Positions 25,810 to 32,871 of a stretch of DNA of 40,015 bases are shown here, one piece after another (position 1 is the stretch's first letter; the number at the start of each line of letters is the position of its first letter). The DNA comes from JAKCDU01 sp035551615 (lineage in GTDB: Bacteria > Actinomycetota > Acidimicrobiia > Acidimicrobiales > Palsa-688): positions 1 through 40,015 of the forward strand of contig DASZNC010000081.1 in NCBI GenBank assembly GCA_035551615.1, read 5' to 3'. The translations under genes and the position numbers were made by a program. Under the pieces are notes generated by a model, which saw nothing but the letters and a program-made list of their open reading frames with translations, was not told where the DNA came from and did not search any database.

Positions 25810-26645
25810 GTCGGGGCCTTCCGGTAGGCCATCTCTGCGTACTCGGTTGGCGTCGTTCCCAAGACGGCTTCGGCGGCGGCCTTCGGCTCCGAGTTGGTTC
25901 TCAGCATCGACGCGACGAGCCTGGCCGCGTTTGCATCCACGTCCTCACCTGAGCGCATCAGCACGTTGGCCAGCCCGGCGCGCTCGCCTGCGGTCATGAA
26001 CTGGCCTCCCGCCTGTCTGCGTTCCTCTGCGCTGAGCGCCACATAGGCGGCCCGGTTGTCCTCACCGTCCCGGGACCCCTCGCGGGTCGATGCCTCGGCA
26101 TCGGCCCCTTGGTCTTTACAGAGGTCTCGTAAGTAAAGGTCTCGTACACAAAGGTCTAGGGAGGCGTGTTTCCCCAGGTCGGAGCCGGTGCCTACCGGTA
26201 GTGGGCGACCGGTAGCTACCGGTAGTGGACCACCTTTACCAACCGGTAGTGGGCGACCGGTAGCGGCCGGAGCCTTATTCTCGCTGTCCACCTCCGCCAC
26301 CACGGTGGGGCACGCCAGCGGGACCACGAGATACTCGGTGTCCCAGCCTGCCCAGCGGTTATGACCGAGGGCGCGGGACTGGCCGCGCACCGGCTGACGC
26401 CAGACCACCAATAGCTCGGCCCTCAGCAGTTCATGCAGGTGGCCTCGGACCGTCTTGTCGGTGAGCCCCAGCGCCTCGGCGATTCGCCGCTCGCCGCCCC
26501 GCACATGCCCCAACGGCTTGCCGTCAGTGGCTCTGGAGGTGTTTGCCTCCCGGCTCAGCAGGGCCCAGACCCGCAGTCGCGAGCCGCCAGCTCGGCCGGT
26601 GAACACTGGGTGGTCCTGCTCCATGAGCTTCGCCCATCGGGTCAC
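25806..26645 (-). CDS. Replication-initiator-like protein with winged-helix N-terminus and in-gene repeats
   Basis: This 279-residue protein starts at GTG 26645, overlapping the stop of the preceding micro-gene (GTGA). Residues about 20-90 form a winged helix-turn-helix (LRVWALLSREAN, then GERRIAEALGLTDKTVRGHLHELLRAELLVVW). The middle, about 145-200, is low complexity: GRPLPV units and five-residue RDLxx units encoded by DNA repeats. A helical domain with AGERAGLANVLMRS follows. A DNA-binding N-terminus with iterons inside the gene is the layout of lambda O-type initiators, so I infer an initiator. A plain transcription regulator is the alternative. Confidence 0.7.
   Translation of the reverse strand: MTRWAKLMEQDHPVFTGRAGGSRLRVWALLSREANTSRATDGKPLGHVRGGERRIAEALGLTDKTVRGHLHELLRAELLVVWRQPVRGQSRALGHNRWAGWDTEYLVVPLACPTVVAEVDSENKAPAATGRPLPVGKGGPLPVATGRPLPVGTGSDLGKHASLDLCVRDLYLRDLCKDQGADAEASTREGSRDGEDNRAAYVALSAEERRQAGGQFMTAGERAGLANVLMRSGEDVDANAARLVASMLRTNSEPKAAAEAVLGTTPTEYAEMAYRKAPT
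26115..26264. other. Candidate replication origin inside the initiator-like gene
   Basis: The octamer ACCGGTAG occurs five times on the plus strand, starting at 26194, 26208, 26218, 26242 and 26256. Two 23-base units (26194-26216 and 26242-26264) are identical. Next to them, AGGTCT recurs at exact 15-base steps (26122, 26137, 26152) in a stretch that is AT-rich for this genome. Iterons beside an AT-rich region within an initiator gene are the structure of lambda-type and satellite origins. Confidence 0.55.
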
Positions 26646-26815
26646 CAGCCCCACCGCCTCTTGTGCAACGCCTGGCGCTGCCGCTCGGCCTGGGCGTAAA
26701 CCAGATCGTTGTGCGCCCGCAGTTGCCGGTCGGCATCGGTGCAGTCGTATTCGATGCTTGCCCCGACCAGCAGCCCAGCACGGGCCAACGCAGCTATGGC
26801 CTGGTCCTGCGTCAT
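26642..26815 (-). CDS. 57-residue micro-gene in the element operon
   Basis: This small gene was found by translating the gap. It starts at ATG 26815, overlapping the upstream gene's TGA (ATGA), and its stop overlaps the initiator-like gene's GTG (GTGA). The product begins MTQDQAIAALARAGLLVGAS, continues with an acidic stretch and ends with a charged helix and KRRWGW. No family is recognised. The two precise overlaps are the main support that it is a real gene. Confidence 0.7.
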   Translation of the reverse strand: MTQDQAIAALARAGLLVGASIEYDCTDADRQLRAHNDLVYAQAERQRQALHKRRWGW

Positions 26816-26964
26816 GTCCGGGCTGCTGGTGCGCTGCTGGCCCGAACAACCACGGCCACGGCCCCAAGGATCGCCGGATCGCTCACCTGGCGCTCAAGAC
26901 CACGACGCACGGCGGTGGCCTCTACAAGGTCAGCAGCAGCCAGCTTCAGTTCGTCCGGGCTCAC
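26812..26964 (-). CDS. 50-residue micro-gene in the element operon
   Basis: The start is GTG at 26964, overlapping the stop of the ribbon-helix-helix-like gene (GTGA), and the stop overlaps the next start (ATGA). The product is a short helical protein, starting with VSPDELKLAAADLVEATA and containing a hydrophobic AILGAVAVVVRASS segment that could be a helix or weak membrane segment. No function can be assigned. Confidence 0.65.
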   Translation of the reverse strand: MSPDELKLAAADLVEATAVRRGLERQVSDPAILGAVAVVVRASSAPAART

Positions 26965-27179
26965 GACGCCGCCCCCGTTACGGCCAGGACCGCTCGTCGG
27001 CACCACTCGGCACGAGTAAGTCCCCGGCTGGAGGCGGCAGCGGTGACCCGGCGCAGGTCGCCGGAGGCTAGGTAGAAGCTGACTCGGAGTGACGGCCCGG
27101 CTGCCGGGTCAAGGGGTGGCCGGCCGCGCCGCTTTATCTCGCTTTGAGGGCACTCCAGTGAGGATGCTGCTGGGAGCAC
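26961..27179 (-). CDS. Ribbon-helix-helix-like DNA-binding protein
   Basis: This 72-residue basic protein starts at GTG 27179 with GAAGGA upstream. After a RRGRPPLDP leader, a short strand (SLRVSFYL) and two helices (DLRRVTAAASSRGL and AEWCRRAVL) match the MobC/CopG type of ribbon-helix-helix. It is the first gene of the overlapping operon and lies just downstream of two 17-bp palindromes, so it may be the autoregulator of the operon, an excisionase or a relaxosome-type protein. The family call rests on pattern only. Confidence 0.6.
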   Translation of the reverse strand: MLPAASSLECPQSEIKRRGRPPLDPAAGPSLRVSFYLASGDLRRVTAAASSRGLTRAEWCRRAVLAVTGAAS

Positions 27180-27231
27180 GGCTTCCTTCTTTCATCTATT
27201 ACAAACCTCCTTCTCGGTGATTATTAAGTTG

Positions 27232-27260
27232 TACGGTGGCTCCCATTGGCCGCCACCGTA
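27232..27260. repeat. Inverted repeat upstream of the element operon
   Basis: Nine-base arms (tacggtggc at 27232-27240 and gccaccgta at 27252-27260) surround an 11-base spacer, about 50 bases upstream of the ribbon-helix-helix-like gene. It could be an operator or a leader hairpin. Confidence 0.5.
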
Positions 27261-27315
27261 TCCGGGATTAGCAGCGCGTGCAAGCATTCCAGCGCGATAA
27301 TTGCGTAGGACCAGG

Positions 27316-27360
27316 TGTATAGCGGCTATACAAAGTGGGTTGTATAGCCGCTATACAACC
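27316..27360. promoter_or_regulatory. Twin palindromic operators
   Basis: Two near-identical 17-bp palindromes, TGTATAGCsGCTATACA, lie at 27316-27332 and 27341-27357. They differ only in the central base and their centres are 25 bases apart. The second extends to a perfect 23-bp palindrome at 27338-27360. They sit between the integrase stop and the element operon. This is the clearest operator-like signal in the window and probably the immunity or master switch site. Confidence 0.75.
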
Positions 27361-27373
27361 GCCAAGAATGGGC

Positions 27374-28813
27374 CTATCGGCCCAGGTCATCCACCCAGAT
27401 AACGTCGAGACGCGCAGCGTCGAACGCCCGGCCGCGCCGCTCCGTGCGGTTCACCACGACCCGCTCGATGACCGCCGACACCACAGCGCGTTGCTGGTCC
27501 AACGTCATGGACGGCCAGGCGGCGCGAAGTGCGCCCGACTGACCGCTGTAGGGCGCCAGAGCGGCGCTGCGGGCCTCAAGTCCGGCCTGGTGGTCCAAGT
27601 CCCGAAGTGCGGAGTCGAGCGGGCCACGGGCGGCTTTCCATTCGGTCATGGTGATTTCCCCGCCGCCGAACGCAGCGGCGAGTTCCTCCATGCGGGCCTG
27701 GACCGCCAGGCGTTCGCTGGCTGCGTCGCTCACTGCCTCATCGATGGCGGTGGCGAGCGCCGGGCTGTCCAGACGCTGCAGCAAGGCCTCGGCGACCACA
27801 GCCTCCAACGGCTCTGCCTGGACGCTGATACCGCCGCAGCCTTGCCATGCAGCGGTGCTCGAACACACCATGACCCGCCGCCCTCGAACCCTCACCACGT
27901 CCCCTGCATCGTTGACCGCCTTCCGGGACTGTCGACGCTGGGAGATCAGCCGGGTCCCGCACACCCCACAGGTCGCAATCCCCGCCAGGAGGGCGGTTCG
28001 GGCTGGCCGCGGGCGAGTCCTGGACGGGTCGAGAACGACGGCCCGCAGCCGCTGGTGGTCGCGAGCCTCCAGGATCGGCTCCCACACGCCCGGGCCGCCG
28101 TCCTCGCCTCGGCGCTCCCGATGGCCTGCGATGGTCCACGCGGTCAGGACCCGTTTGAGGGTCTGCGGACGCCATCCCGCGCCCTGCGCAGTAGGCACGC
28201 CCCGAGCGTTCAGGTCCTTGCAGATGGCCGGTATGGATTCCCCGGCCAAAACCCGCTTCGCGCACTCCCGAACCACCGCCGCCTCAGCCTGGTCCACCTC
28301 CAGGCGAGCACCAGGCACCGGCCGATACCCGTAAGGCCGTGGGCCGCCCTTCCAGAGTCCCCGGTCGGCCAACTCCTGGTGCTTGCGGCGAAGCCGCTCC
28401 GCCTTCTTCTCGCTCTCGTGCCGGGCCACTGAGCCCTTGATTCTGGCCTGCAGCCGACCGTCCGAGGTCTTCAAGTCGTGCTCCCCTCCGTTCACCGTCT
28501 CTGCCCGGGCACCCACTTTCTCCACCAAGTCGATGAATCGCTCAAGCTCCTTCATCGACCGAAACAGCCGGTCCTGGTCCCACGCCACTACGACAGTGAC
28601 CCGGCCTTCCTCCACGTCGGACAGCAATCGTTCGTAGGCGGGGCGGCGAGCCCCGCTGTAGGCGGACCGGTCGTTGTCCTCATACGCGCCGACCACATCC
28701 CAGCCCCGGTCTGCGCACAGCTTGGCGCAGTCGTCCAGCTGGCGCCCTACTCCCAACGCAGTGCGGTCAAGGTCCTTAGAAATCCGGGTGTAAATCCCCG
28801 CCCGTGGTTGCAT
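27374..28813 (-). CDS. Large serine integrase
   Basis: This 479-residue protein has a resolvase-type catalytic domain at about 1-145 with Ser12 in IYTRISKD and the conserved VVAWDQDRLFRS. The recombinase domain spans about 155-255 (GGPRPYGYRPV). A zinc-ribbon domain has CGVCG near 290 and further Cys near 325-335, followed by a coiled-coil segment (about 370-420) and a C-terminal tail. Such enzymes join attP and attB in one direction unless a directionality factor is present. The gene lies 50 bases from the right junction of the element, as expected for an integrase beside its attachment site. The start is ATG at 28813. Confidence 0.95.
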   Translation of the reverse strand: MQPRAGIYTRISKDLDRTALGVGRQLDDCAKLCADRGWDVVGAYEDNDRSAYSGARRPAYERLLSDVEEGRVTVVVAWDQDRLFRSMKELERFIDLVEKVGARAETVNGGEHDLKTSDGRLQARIKGSVARHESEKKAERLRRKHQELADRGLWKGGPRPYGYRPVPGARLEVDQAEAAVVRECAKRVLAGESIPAICKDLNARGVPTAQGAGWRPQTLKRVLTAWTIAGHRERRGEDGGPGVWEPILEARDHQRLRAVVLDPSRTRPRPARTALLAGIATCGVCGTRLISQRRQSRKAVNDAGDVVRVRGRRVMVCSSTAAWQGCGGISVQAEPLEAVVAEALLQRLDSPALATAIDEAVSDAASERLAVQARMEELAAAFGGGEITMTEWKAARGPLDSALRDLDHQAGLEARSAALAPYSGQSGALRAAWPSMTLDQQRAVVSAVIERVVVNRTERRGRAFDAARLDVIWVDDLGR

Positions 28814-28863
28814 GCACTAAATAGTACTACTTCCGAGCAGCCGCCATGGCCGCCGATATCACG

Positions 28864-28897
28864 CCTTCGCCCCGTTCATCCCACCTGGACTGCTCAT
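28864..28897 (-). pseudogene. 5' part of the split tad membrane-protein gene (attachment junction)
   Basis: After tadC, AGAGGAG precedes an ATG at 28897 encoding MSSPGGMNGAKA, and the frame then hits TGA inside the element. It matches in frame with the orphan 3' piece at 17135-17265. The crossover shares the dinucleotide GC, and around it the restored site has 6 of 7 symmetric bases (ggcgaag-GC-catcgcc). Confidence 0.7.
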
Positions 28898-28928
28898 CGA
28901 ATCTCCTCTCATACATTGAAAACTATAG

Positions 28929-29828
28929 TCAGGCGTTGGTAAACAATCGAAGGGCGGCCAAGAACGGGACGGCCAGCAGGATGGCCCCGGGCACGAGCGT
29001 GGCCACGGTGACCGGCACCCAGACCTGCTGCGAGCGGCGCTCGATCTCTTCGATGTTGCGCCGCTGCAGGTCCCGCCGGGCCGACCGGGCCTCGGCCGAG
29101 ACCAGGCGGCCCAGGGCGGCCGCCTCCGAGTGGAGGGTCAGCACCGAGACCAGTCGGGTCACACACTCGACGCCGGCCAGATCGGCCCACTCCTGCAGCG
29201 CCTCCCTCTCCGACAACCCCTGCTGTACGCGGTTGACCACGACGTCCAAATCACGGGCCACGCAACCGCGCCCCTGCCGGGCCAGGCGCTGCACGGCCGC
29301 GCCGAGGGAGAAGCCGGCGTTCAACAGCATGGCCAGTTGCTCGGCCACCACCGGCGCCTCGGCCGCCGTCTGCTGCTGCCACTTCTCCGACTGCCCGGCC
29401 AGCCGCTGCTCGACCAACAGAAAGACCAACGCCGGCGAGCCGACCACCAGCAGCAGGGCCACCGCCGCCGGCGCTGACACCGCTCCTGACACGAGCGCGC
29501 CGCCGACCGCCCCTGCGAACGCCCACCCCATCTGCCGGACCCGGAACACCGTCGCGCTCTTGTCCGAGTGGATCCGCCGCAGACGCCGCTCCGCGCTTTC
29601 ACTGACGCCCAGGAACCCGGCGACCCGGTCACCGACGTCCCGGATCACCGGCAGCCACACCGTGCCGACGGTCGGTGCCACCGACGGCACCACGCCCGGT
29701 CCGGGGTGGAACGGCTGCAGTCGCTCGGTCAGTGACAACCGGCTCCAGCGGGCCCGGGTGGAGAGGATGAGGGTGGCACCGGCCCAGGTCAGCACGCCGG
29801 CCACAACGAGCACTGCTTCCTCGGTCAA
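28929..29828 (-). CDS. tadC: Tad pilus inner-membrane protein TadC (T2SSF domain)
   Basis: This 299-residue integral membrane protein has a helix at the N-terminus, paired helices at about 105-150, and a cytoplasmic T2SSF-type domain (EQLAMLLNAGFSLGAAVQRLA ... ARDLDVVVNRVQQGLSEREAL). A further helix near 275-295 ends it. It would pair with TadB to form the inner-membrane platform of the Tad/Flp pilus machine. It lies 54 bases downstream of tadB. The next gene downstream is the one split by the 11.6-kb element, so the operon is separated from its pseudopilin genes. Confidence 0.88.
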   Translation of the reverse strand: MTEEAVLVVAGVLTWAGATLILSTRARWSRLSLTERLQPFHPGPGVVPSVAPTVGTVWLPVIRDVGDRVAGFLGVSESAERRLRRIHSDKSATVFRVRQMGWAFAGAVGGALVSGAVSAPAAVALLLVVGSPALVFLLVEQRLAGQSEKWQQQTAAEAPVVAEQLAMLLNAGFSLGAAVQRLARQGRGCVARDLDVVVNRVQQGLSEREALQEWADLAGVECVTRLVSVLTLHSEAAALGRLVSAEARSARRDLQRRNIEEIERRSQQVWVPVTVATLVPGAILLAVPFLAALRLFTNA

Positions 29829-29882
29829 AGGATCACGCCGCTTCCCCTACGCCCGCCACGACCACGGCACCGGGTGCGGCGA

Positions 29883-30755
29883 TCACCGGAACACCCGCGG
29901 CCGGCTCGGCATCCGCATCAATCGGCTCGACCACCACCAGCAGGCGGCCACCGAGATGAGGCCCAACAGCACCGCCAACTGCCCGCCGACCGTGCCGTAG
30001 GCGGCCCGGCCGCTGCCGATGGTCAACCCGGCCAGGGCCATGCCCAGCGGCACCAACAACACGAACCGCCGGGCGAACCGCACCCCGGCCAACCGGCTGG
30101 CCGCGTCCTTACGGCCCTGCAGTTCCAGGTCCCGATCCGCAATCAGATCGGCGAGCCGGCCGTCCAGGTCGGTTCCACCGATCTCGTAGGCCAGGAGCAG
30201 CGTCTCGGCGACCACGTCGGCCGTCGGGTCCGACAGCCGCTCCCGCAGCCGGCCGACGGTCAACCGGAAGTCCGTGGTCAGCAGCCACTCCCGCTCGGCG
30301 GCGTCGAACGCCGAGCGCCACTCGGCCGGAGCCCGCCCGCCGGCCTCGAACAACGCCTGGGGCACCGATCGGCCGAGCGAGCCGGTCCTCAACCGGATCT
30401 CCTCCAACAGGCGGGGCCAGGCCTCGGCCGCCGCCTCGACCCGTTCCTCGAGGCGGCGCCGGTAGGCGGCCACCGGGAACGTCGCCGCGAAGGCGCCCCC
30501 CGCCACCGGCGGCAGGAACCCGCCGAAGAGGAGCCAGCAAACAACCCCGCCGACCAGGGCGGAGCCCGCCACAGCCACCGCAATCTGGCGGATCGGCACC
30601 CCGGCCAGGCCGGCGCCGTCCAGCCGCTCCCGCGCCGACCTCCGGGTCGATCGGGCACCTCCGACCGGCCCGTAGATGGAGCTGAACAGCAGCCAACCGC
30701 CGACCGCCGCCAGCAGCGACGCCACCGCCGCCGCGGTCGTGGCCATCGGCGTCAC
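29883..30755 (-). CDS. tadB: Tad pilus inner-membrane protein TadB (T2SSF domain)
   Basis: This 290-residue membrane protein has an N-terminal helix (about 5-25), a helix pair at about 60-100, a cytoplasmic T2SSF domain (AWPRLLEEIRLRTGSLGRSVPQALFEAG ... VVAETLLLAYEIGG) and two closing helices. It is the partner of TadC in the Flp pilus platform. The start is GTG at 30755, overlapping the stop of the truncated tadA as GTGA. Intact itself, it is downstream of a broken ATPase gene. Confidence 0.88.
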   Translation of the reverse strand: MTPMATTAAAVASLLAAVGGWLLFSSIYGPVGGARSTRRSARERLDGAGLAGVPIRQIAVAVAGSALVGGVVCWLLFGGFLPPVAGGAFAATFPVAAYRRRLEERVEAAAEAWPRLLEEIRLRTGSLGRSVPQALFEAGGRAPAEWRSAFDAAEREWLLTTDFRLTVGRLRERLSDPTADVVAETLLLAYEIGGTDLDGRLADLIADRDLELQGRKDAASRLAGVRFARRFVLLVPLGMALAGLTIGSGRAAYGTVGGQLAVLLGLISVAACWWWSSRLMRMPSRPRVFR

Positions 30756-31297
30756 TGGTTGCCGACCAGGGCGCGCAGGTCGTACCCGTGCAACTCGAGC
30801 GCCCGGGCCGCCCGCACCGGCAGGCTGCCCGACCACGTCAACGGATCGGCGAACCGGGGCCGGGAGAACACGGTGGTGGTGGTGAACGCCACCGTGCCGG
30901 CCGCCACCTGCAGATCCTCCACGGCCAGCACCTCGGTGACCCGCAGATCACCGTCGCGCCGGGCGCAGTGGACGACGACATCGACCGCCTCGCTCACCAG
31001 CGCCGACAGGGCCGACACGCTGAGCTCCGAACCGGTCTCGGCCAGCTGGCATATGAAGCGCAACCGGGACAGGGCCTGGCGGGCCGACCCGGCATGGATC
31101 GTGGTAAACCCCTGGACCCCCGACGACAGCGTCAACAACAGCGGCAACGCCTCCTGATCGCGCACCTCCCCGACGATGGCCACGTCCGGCGCCATCCGGA
31201 GGAAGCCGGCGACCAGGCGGCGCAGATCCACCTCTTTGCGGTCGATGCGGGCCGGGCGGGTCTGCATGTGGGCGACATTCGGGAGTGCGAAAGTGTG
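30752..31297 (-). pseudogene. tadA: 5'-truncated TadA/CpaF pilus ATPase
   Basis: The remnant encodes the C-terminal part of a CpaF/TadA ATPase. It begins at ALPNVAHMQTRPARIDRKEVDL, just after where the Walker B region would be, then FLRMAPDVAIVGEVRDQEAL and TTIHAGSARQALSRL. The Walker A P-loop and the whole N-terminal domain are missing, and an in-frame TAA sits three codons upstream at 31298-31300. The break marks the left edge of the second accessory segment. An ATG at 31267 could start a 171-residue fragment, but it could not bind ATP normally. Confidence 0.85.
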
Positions 31298-31375
31298 TTA
31301 GTCACATGTGGGATGTGGTGGACGAAAAATGGCTGCGCAAACTACATTGCTGTTGTCTGAGGGGCGGAGGAACCT

Positions 31376-31750
31376 TTGACCTGGCTCCTGTACACAAGCG
31401 CGACGGGGCGTGCCACTGTCGCAAAAGAGTTGGGAAAGCTGAAGCTCAACCGCGCCGAGCGGACGGCAATCAAAGATGTTCAAGACCGGTACGACCGCGA
31501 CGAATTGCTCAACCACCAGCTCGAATCGATGAAGGGGGGCCTGTACGCCCTGCGCGTCTCCCTCGATACAGCTGCTTTGCGAACCTACTTTGTGCCCATC
31601 GGCGACGACCGGGTGATCCTCAAGGTGATTCGAAAGAAGACGGAGACCGTTCCACCTTCGGTCACTGAGGCATGTCGCCGGCGACAGAGAGACTGGCTTG
31701 AGCGTCACCCTCGGCCGGACAATCCGCCGCGTCTCGGCCGATCCGGGTAG
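31376..31750 (+). CDS. HigB/RelE-type toxin of a toxin-antitoxin-chaperone module
   Basis: This 124-residue protein has the Gp49/HigB-like RelE fold pattern: a basic N-terminal helix, the beta strand ESMKGGLYALRVSLD, a second strand TYFVPIGDDRVILKV, then a helix with ACRRRQRDWLERH. Such toxins cleave mRNA at the ribosome. The start is TTG at 31376 with ggagg upstream. It is followed by an XRE-type antitoxin and a SecB-like gene, in the order of the Mycobacterium tuberculosis higB1-higA1-secB(TA) locus. The 98-base gap before the antitoxin holds a palindrome. Confidence 0.85.
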   Translation: MTWLLYTSATGRATVAKELGKLKLNRAERTAIKDVQDRYDRDELLNHQLESMKGGLYALRVSLDTAALRTYFVPIGDDRVILKVIRKKTETVPPSVTEACRRRQRDWLERHPRPDNPPRLGRSG

Positions 31751-31807
31751 GAGAGCCACTGGCCCGGGGTGCGGCGCTCAAGCCGAACCGTTATGTTGTC
31801 GATGAGT

Positions 31808-31825
31808 TATCGGTCCGGACCGATA
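31808..31825. promoter_or_regulatory. Perfect palindrome, probable antitoxin operator
   Basis: TATCGGTCCGGACCGATA is an 18-bp perfect palindrome in the gap between toxin and antitoxin, 23 bases before the antitoxin ATG. XRE antitoxins repress their own promoters at such sites, so a second promoter for antitoxin and chaperone probably lies here. Confidence 0.65.
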
Positions 31826-31848
31826 GCATGGGTTGCGGAGGGCGGTCA

Positions 31849-32346
31849 ATGGCGGCGAAGGTAAGGATGACGACAATCAAGCAGCGATCCGAGGAGCCGA
31901 CCGACTTCGACGCTTGGTTCGAGGCGGAGGGCCAGGACGACCCCTACCTGGCCGGCACCATTGAGGATACGCAGGCCCGTGCGAACCTTCTCATCAGGAT
32001 GGTCGCCCACCGACACGAGTGTGGACTCAGTCAGGCAGCCGTGGCCGAGGCAATGGAGACCAGCCAGTCCGCCGTCTCCGACCTTGAGGGCGGAACTACG
32101 GATCCGCGCCTGTCTACTCTGCAGCGGTATACGCGGGCGCTCGGTTGTCGCCTTCGGATAAACGTCGAGCCCGCCATTGAGCATGGGTGGATCAGTGTCC
32201 CCTACCATTTCCACGGCGCCATCATGAAGGAACTCCCGAGCGCTGGGTGGACGACGACGTACTACTCGGACCCCATACCAGTAGAGCAGGGCTTCGGAGC
32301 GGCGGGTTTGCAGGGCGAAGCCGATGTCGCACGAACTGCTTCTTGA
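31849..32346 (+). CDS. HigA-like XRE-family antitoxin
   Basis: This 165-residue protein has an acidic N-terminal region (1-45) and an XRE helix-turn-helix at about 48-105 (GLSQAAVAEAMETSQSAVS). A C-terminal extension of about 60 residues follows, aromatic and hydrophobic in part (GWISVPYHFHGAIM, GWTTTYYS). In chaperone-dependent modules this kind of tail is the chaperone-addiction region that makes the antitoxin unstable without its SecB-like partner. The start is ATG at 31849 after ggagggcgg. Its TGA overlaps the ATG of the SecB-like gene by one base. Confidence 0.87.
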   Translation: MAAKVRMTTIKQRSEEPTDFDAWFEAEGQDDPYLAGTIEDTQARANLLIRMVAHRHECGLSQAAVAEAMETSQSAVSDLEGGTTDPRLSTLQRYTRALGCRLRINVEPAIEHGWISVPYHFHGAIMKELPSAGWTTTYYSDPIPVEQGFGAAGLQGEADVARTAS

Positions 32347-32831
32347 TGTCTGAGGCCGACCAGCTCCCCCCGCCGGTGGACCTGGATCTCGCCGCACACA
32401 TTGTGCCCCATGTTCATCTGGCAGCCGCTCGACTGTTCGAGGTACATGCATCCTTCGTTATGGGTGCGCAGATTCCAGACCCGCCCTACACCTTCACAAC
32501 CGGGATCGGATTCGCTTGGGCCCGGCGCGAAGACGGGTTCGGCTACGTCATTCGCTGCGAGGTCACAGCCTTCCCGCTTGACGAGCTAGAGCAGCCGTTC
32601 TGGAAATGTGAGGCCGCCCACGAGTTGACTTATCAGGCGGAGAATGCGGATCAGTTCAGCGACGAAGAAGCTATTCCGTTCGGGATGAGCAGCGGCGTAT
32701 TGGCAGCGTGGCCGTACCTGCGAGAGACAGTGCAATCGATGTCGGCTCGCAGCGGCCTCAATCCCATTGTTCTCGACGTGATCCGATTTCCCGGTCCAGG
32801 TTGGCAGCCAACTGCGGAGGACGACTCGTAG
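32346..32831 (+). CDS. SecB-like chaperone of the toxin-antitoxin-chaperone module
   Basis: This 161-residue protein resembles SecB. AAARLFEVHASFVMG, a variable strand region with FAWARREDGFGYVIRCEV, the ELTYQAENADQFSDEEAIPFGM segment and AWPYLRETVQSMSARSGL followed by VLDVIRFPGP reproduce the SecB fold order and the WPYLRE hallmark. In TAC systems this chaperone binds the antitoxin tail, preventing aggregation and proteolysis, so the toxin is freed when the chaperone is engaged by misfolded or export proteins. The start overlaps the antitoxin stop codon by one base, so the two are translated together. Confidence 0.85.
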   Translation: MSEADQLPPPVDLDLAAHIVPHVHLAAARLFEVHASFVMGAQIPDPPYTFTTGIGFAWARREDGFGYVIRCEVTAFPLDELEQPFWKCEAAHELTYQAENADQFSDEEAIPFGMSSGVLAAWPYLRETVQSMSARSGLNPIVLDVIRFPGPGWQPTAEDDS

Positions 32832-32871
32832 CCTGTAGCCCGGAGGAGGCCGACGCCAGAGAGTAGGCCGG

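Larger units (their letters stand above)
17266..28863. mobile_element. 11.6-kb integrative element, phage-satellite-like
   Basis: The element is bounded by the two halves of the split tad membrane-protein gene, with the serine integrase next to the right end. Cargo, read on the minus strand from the integrase, is: a ribbon-helix-helix-like protein, two micro-genes, an initiator-like protein with iterons, a small protein, a small-terminase-like protein, a resolvase, WhiB, an unknown gene, a major-capsid-like protein, a methyltransferase-endonuclease and an SDH-family protease. No portal, large terminase, tail or lysis genes are present. It is the right size for a satellite that borrows a helper phage's remaining parts. 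The boundaries are from in-frame reconstruction and accurate to a few bases. Confidence 0.8.
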
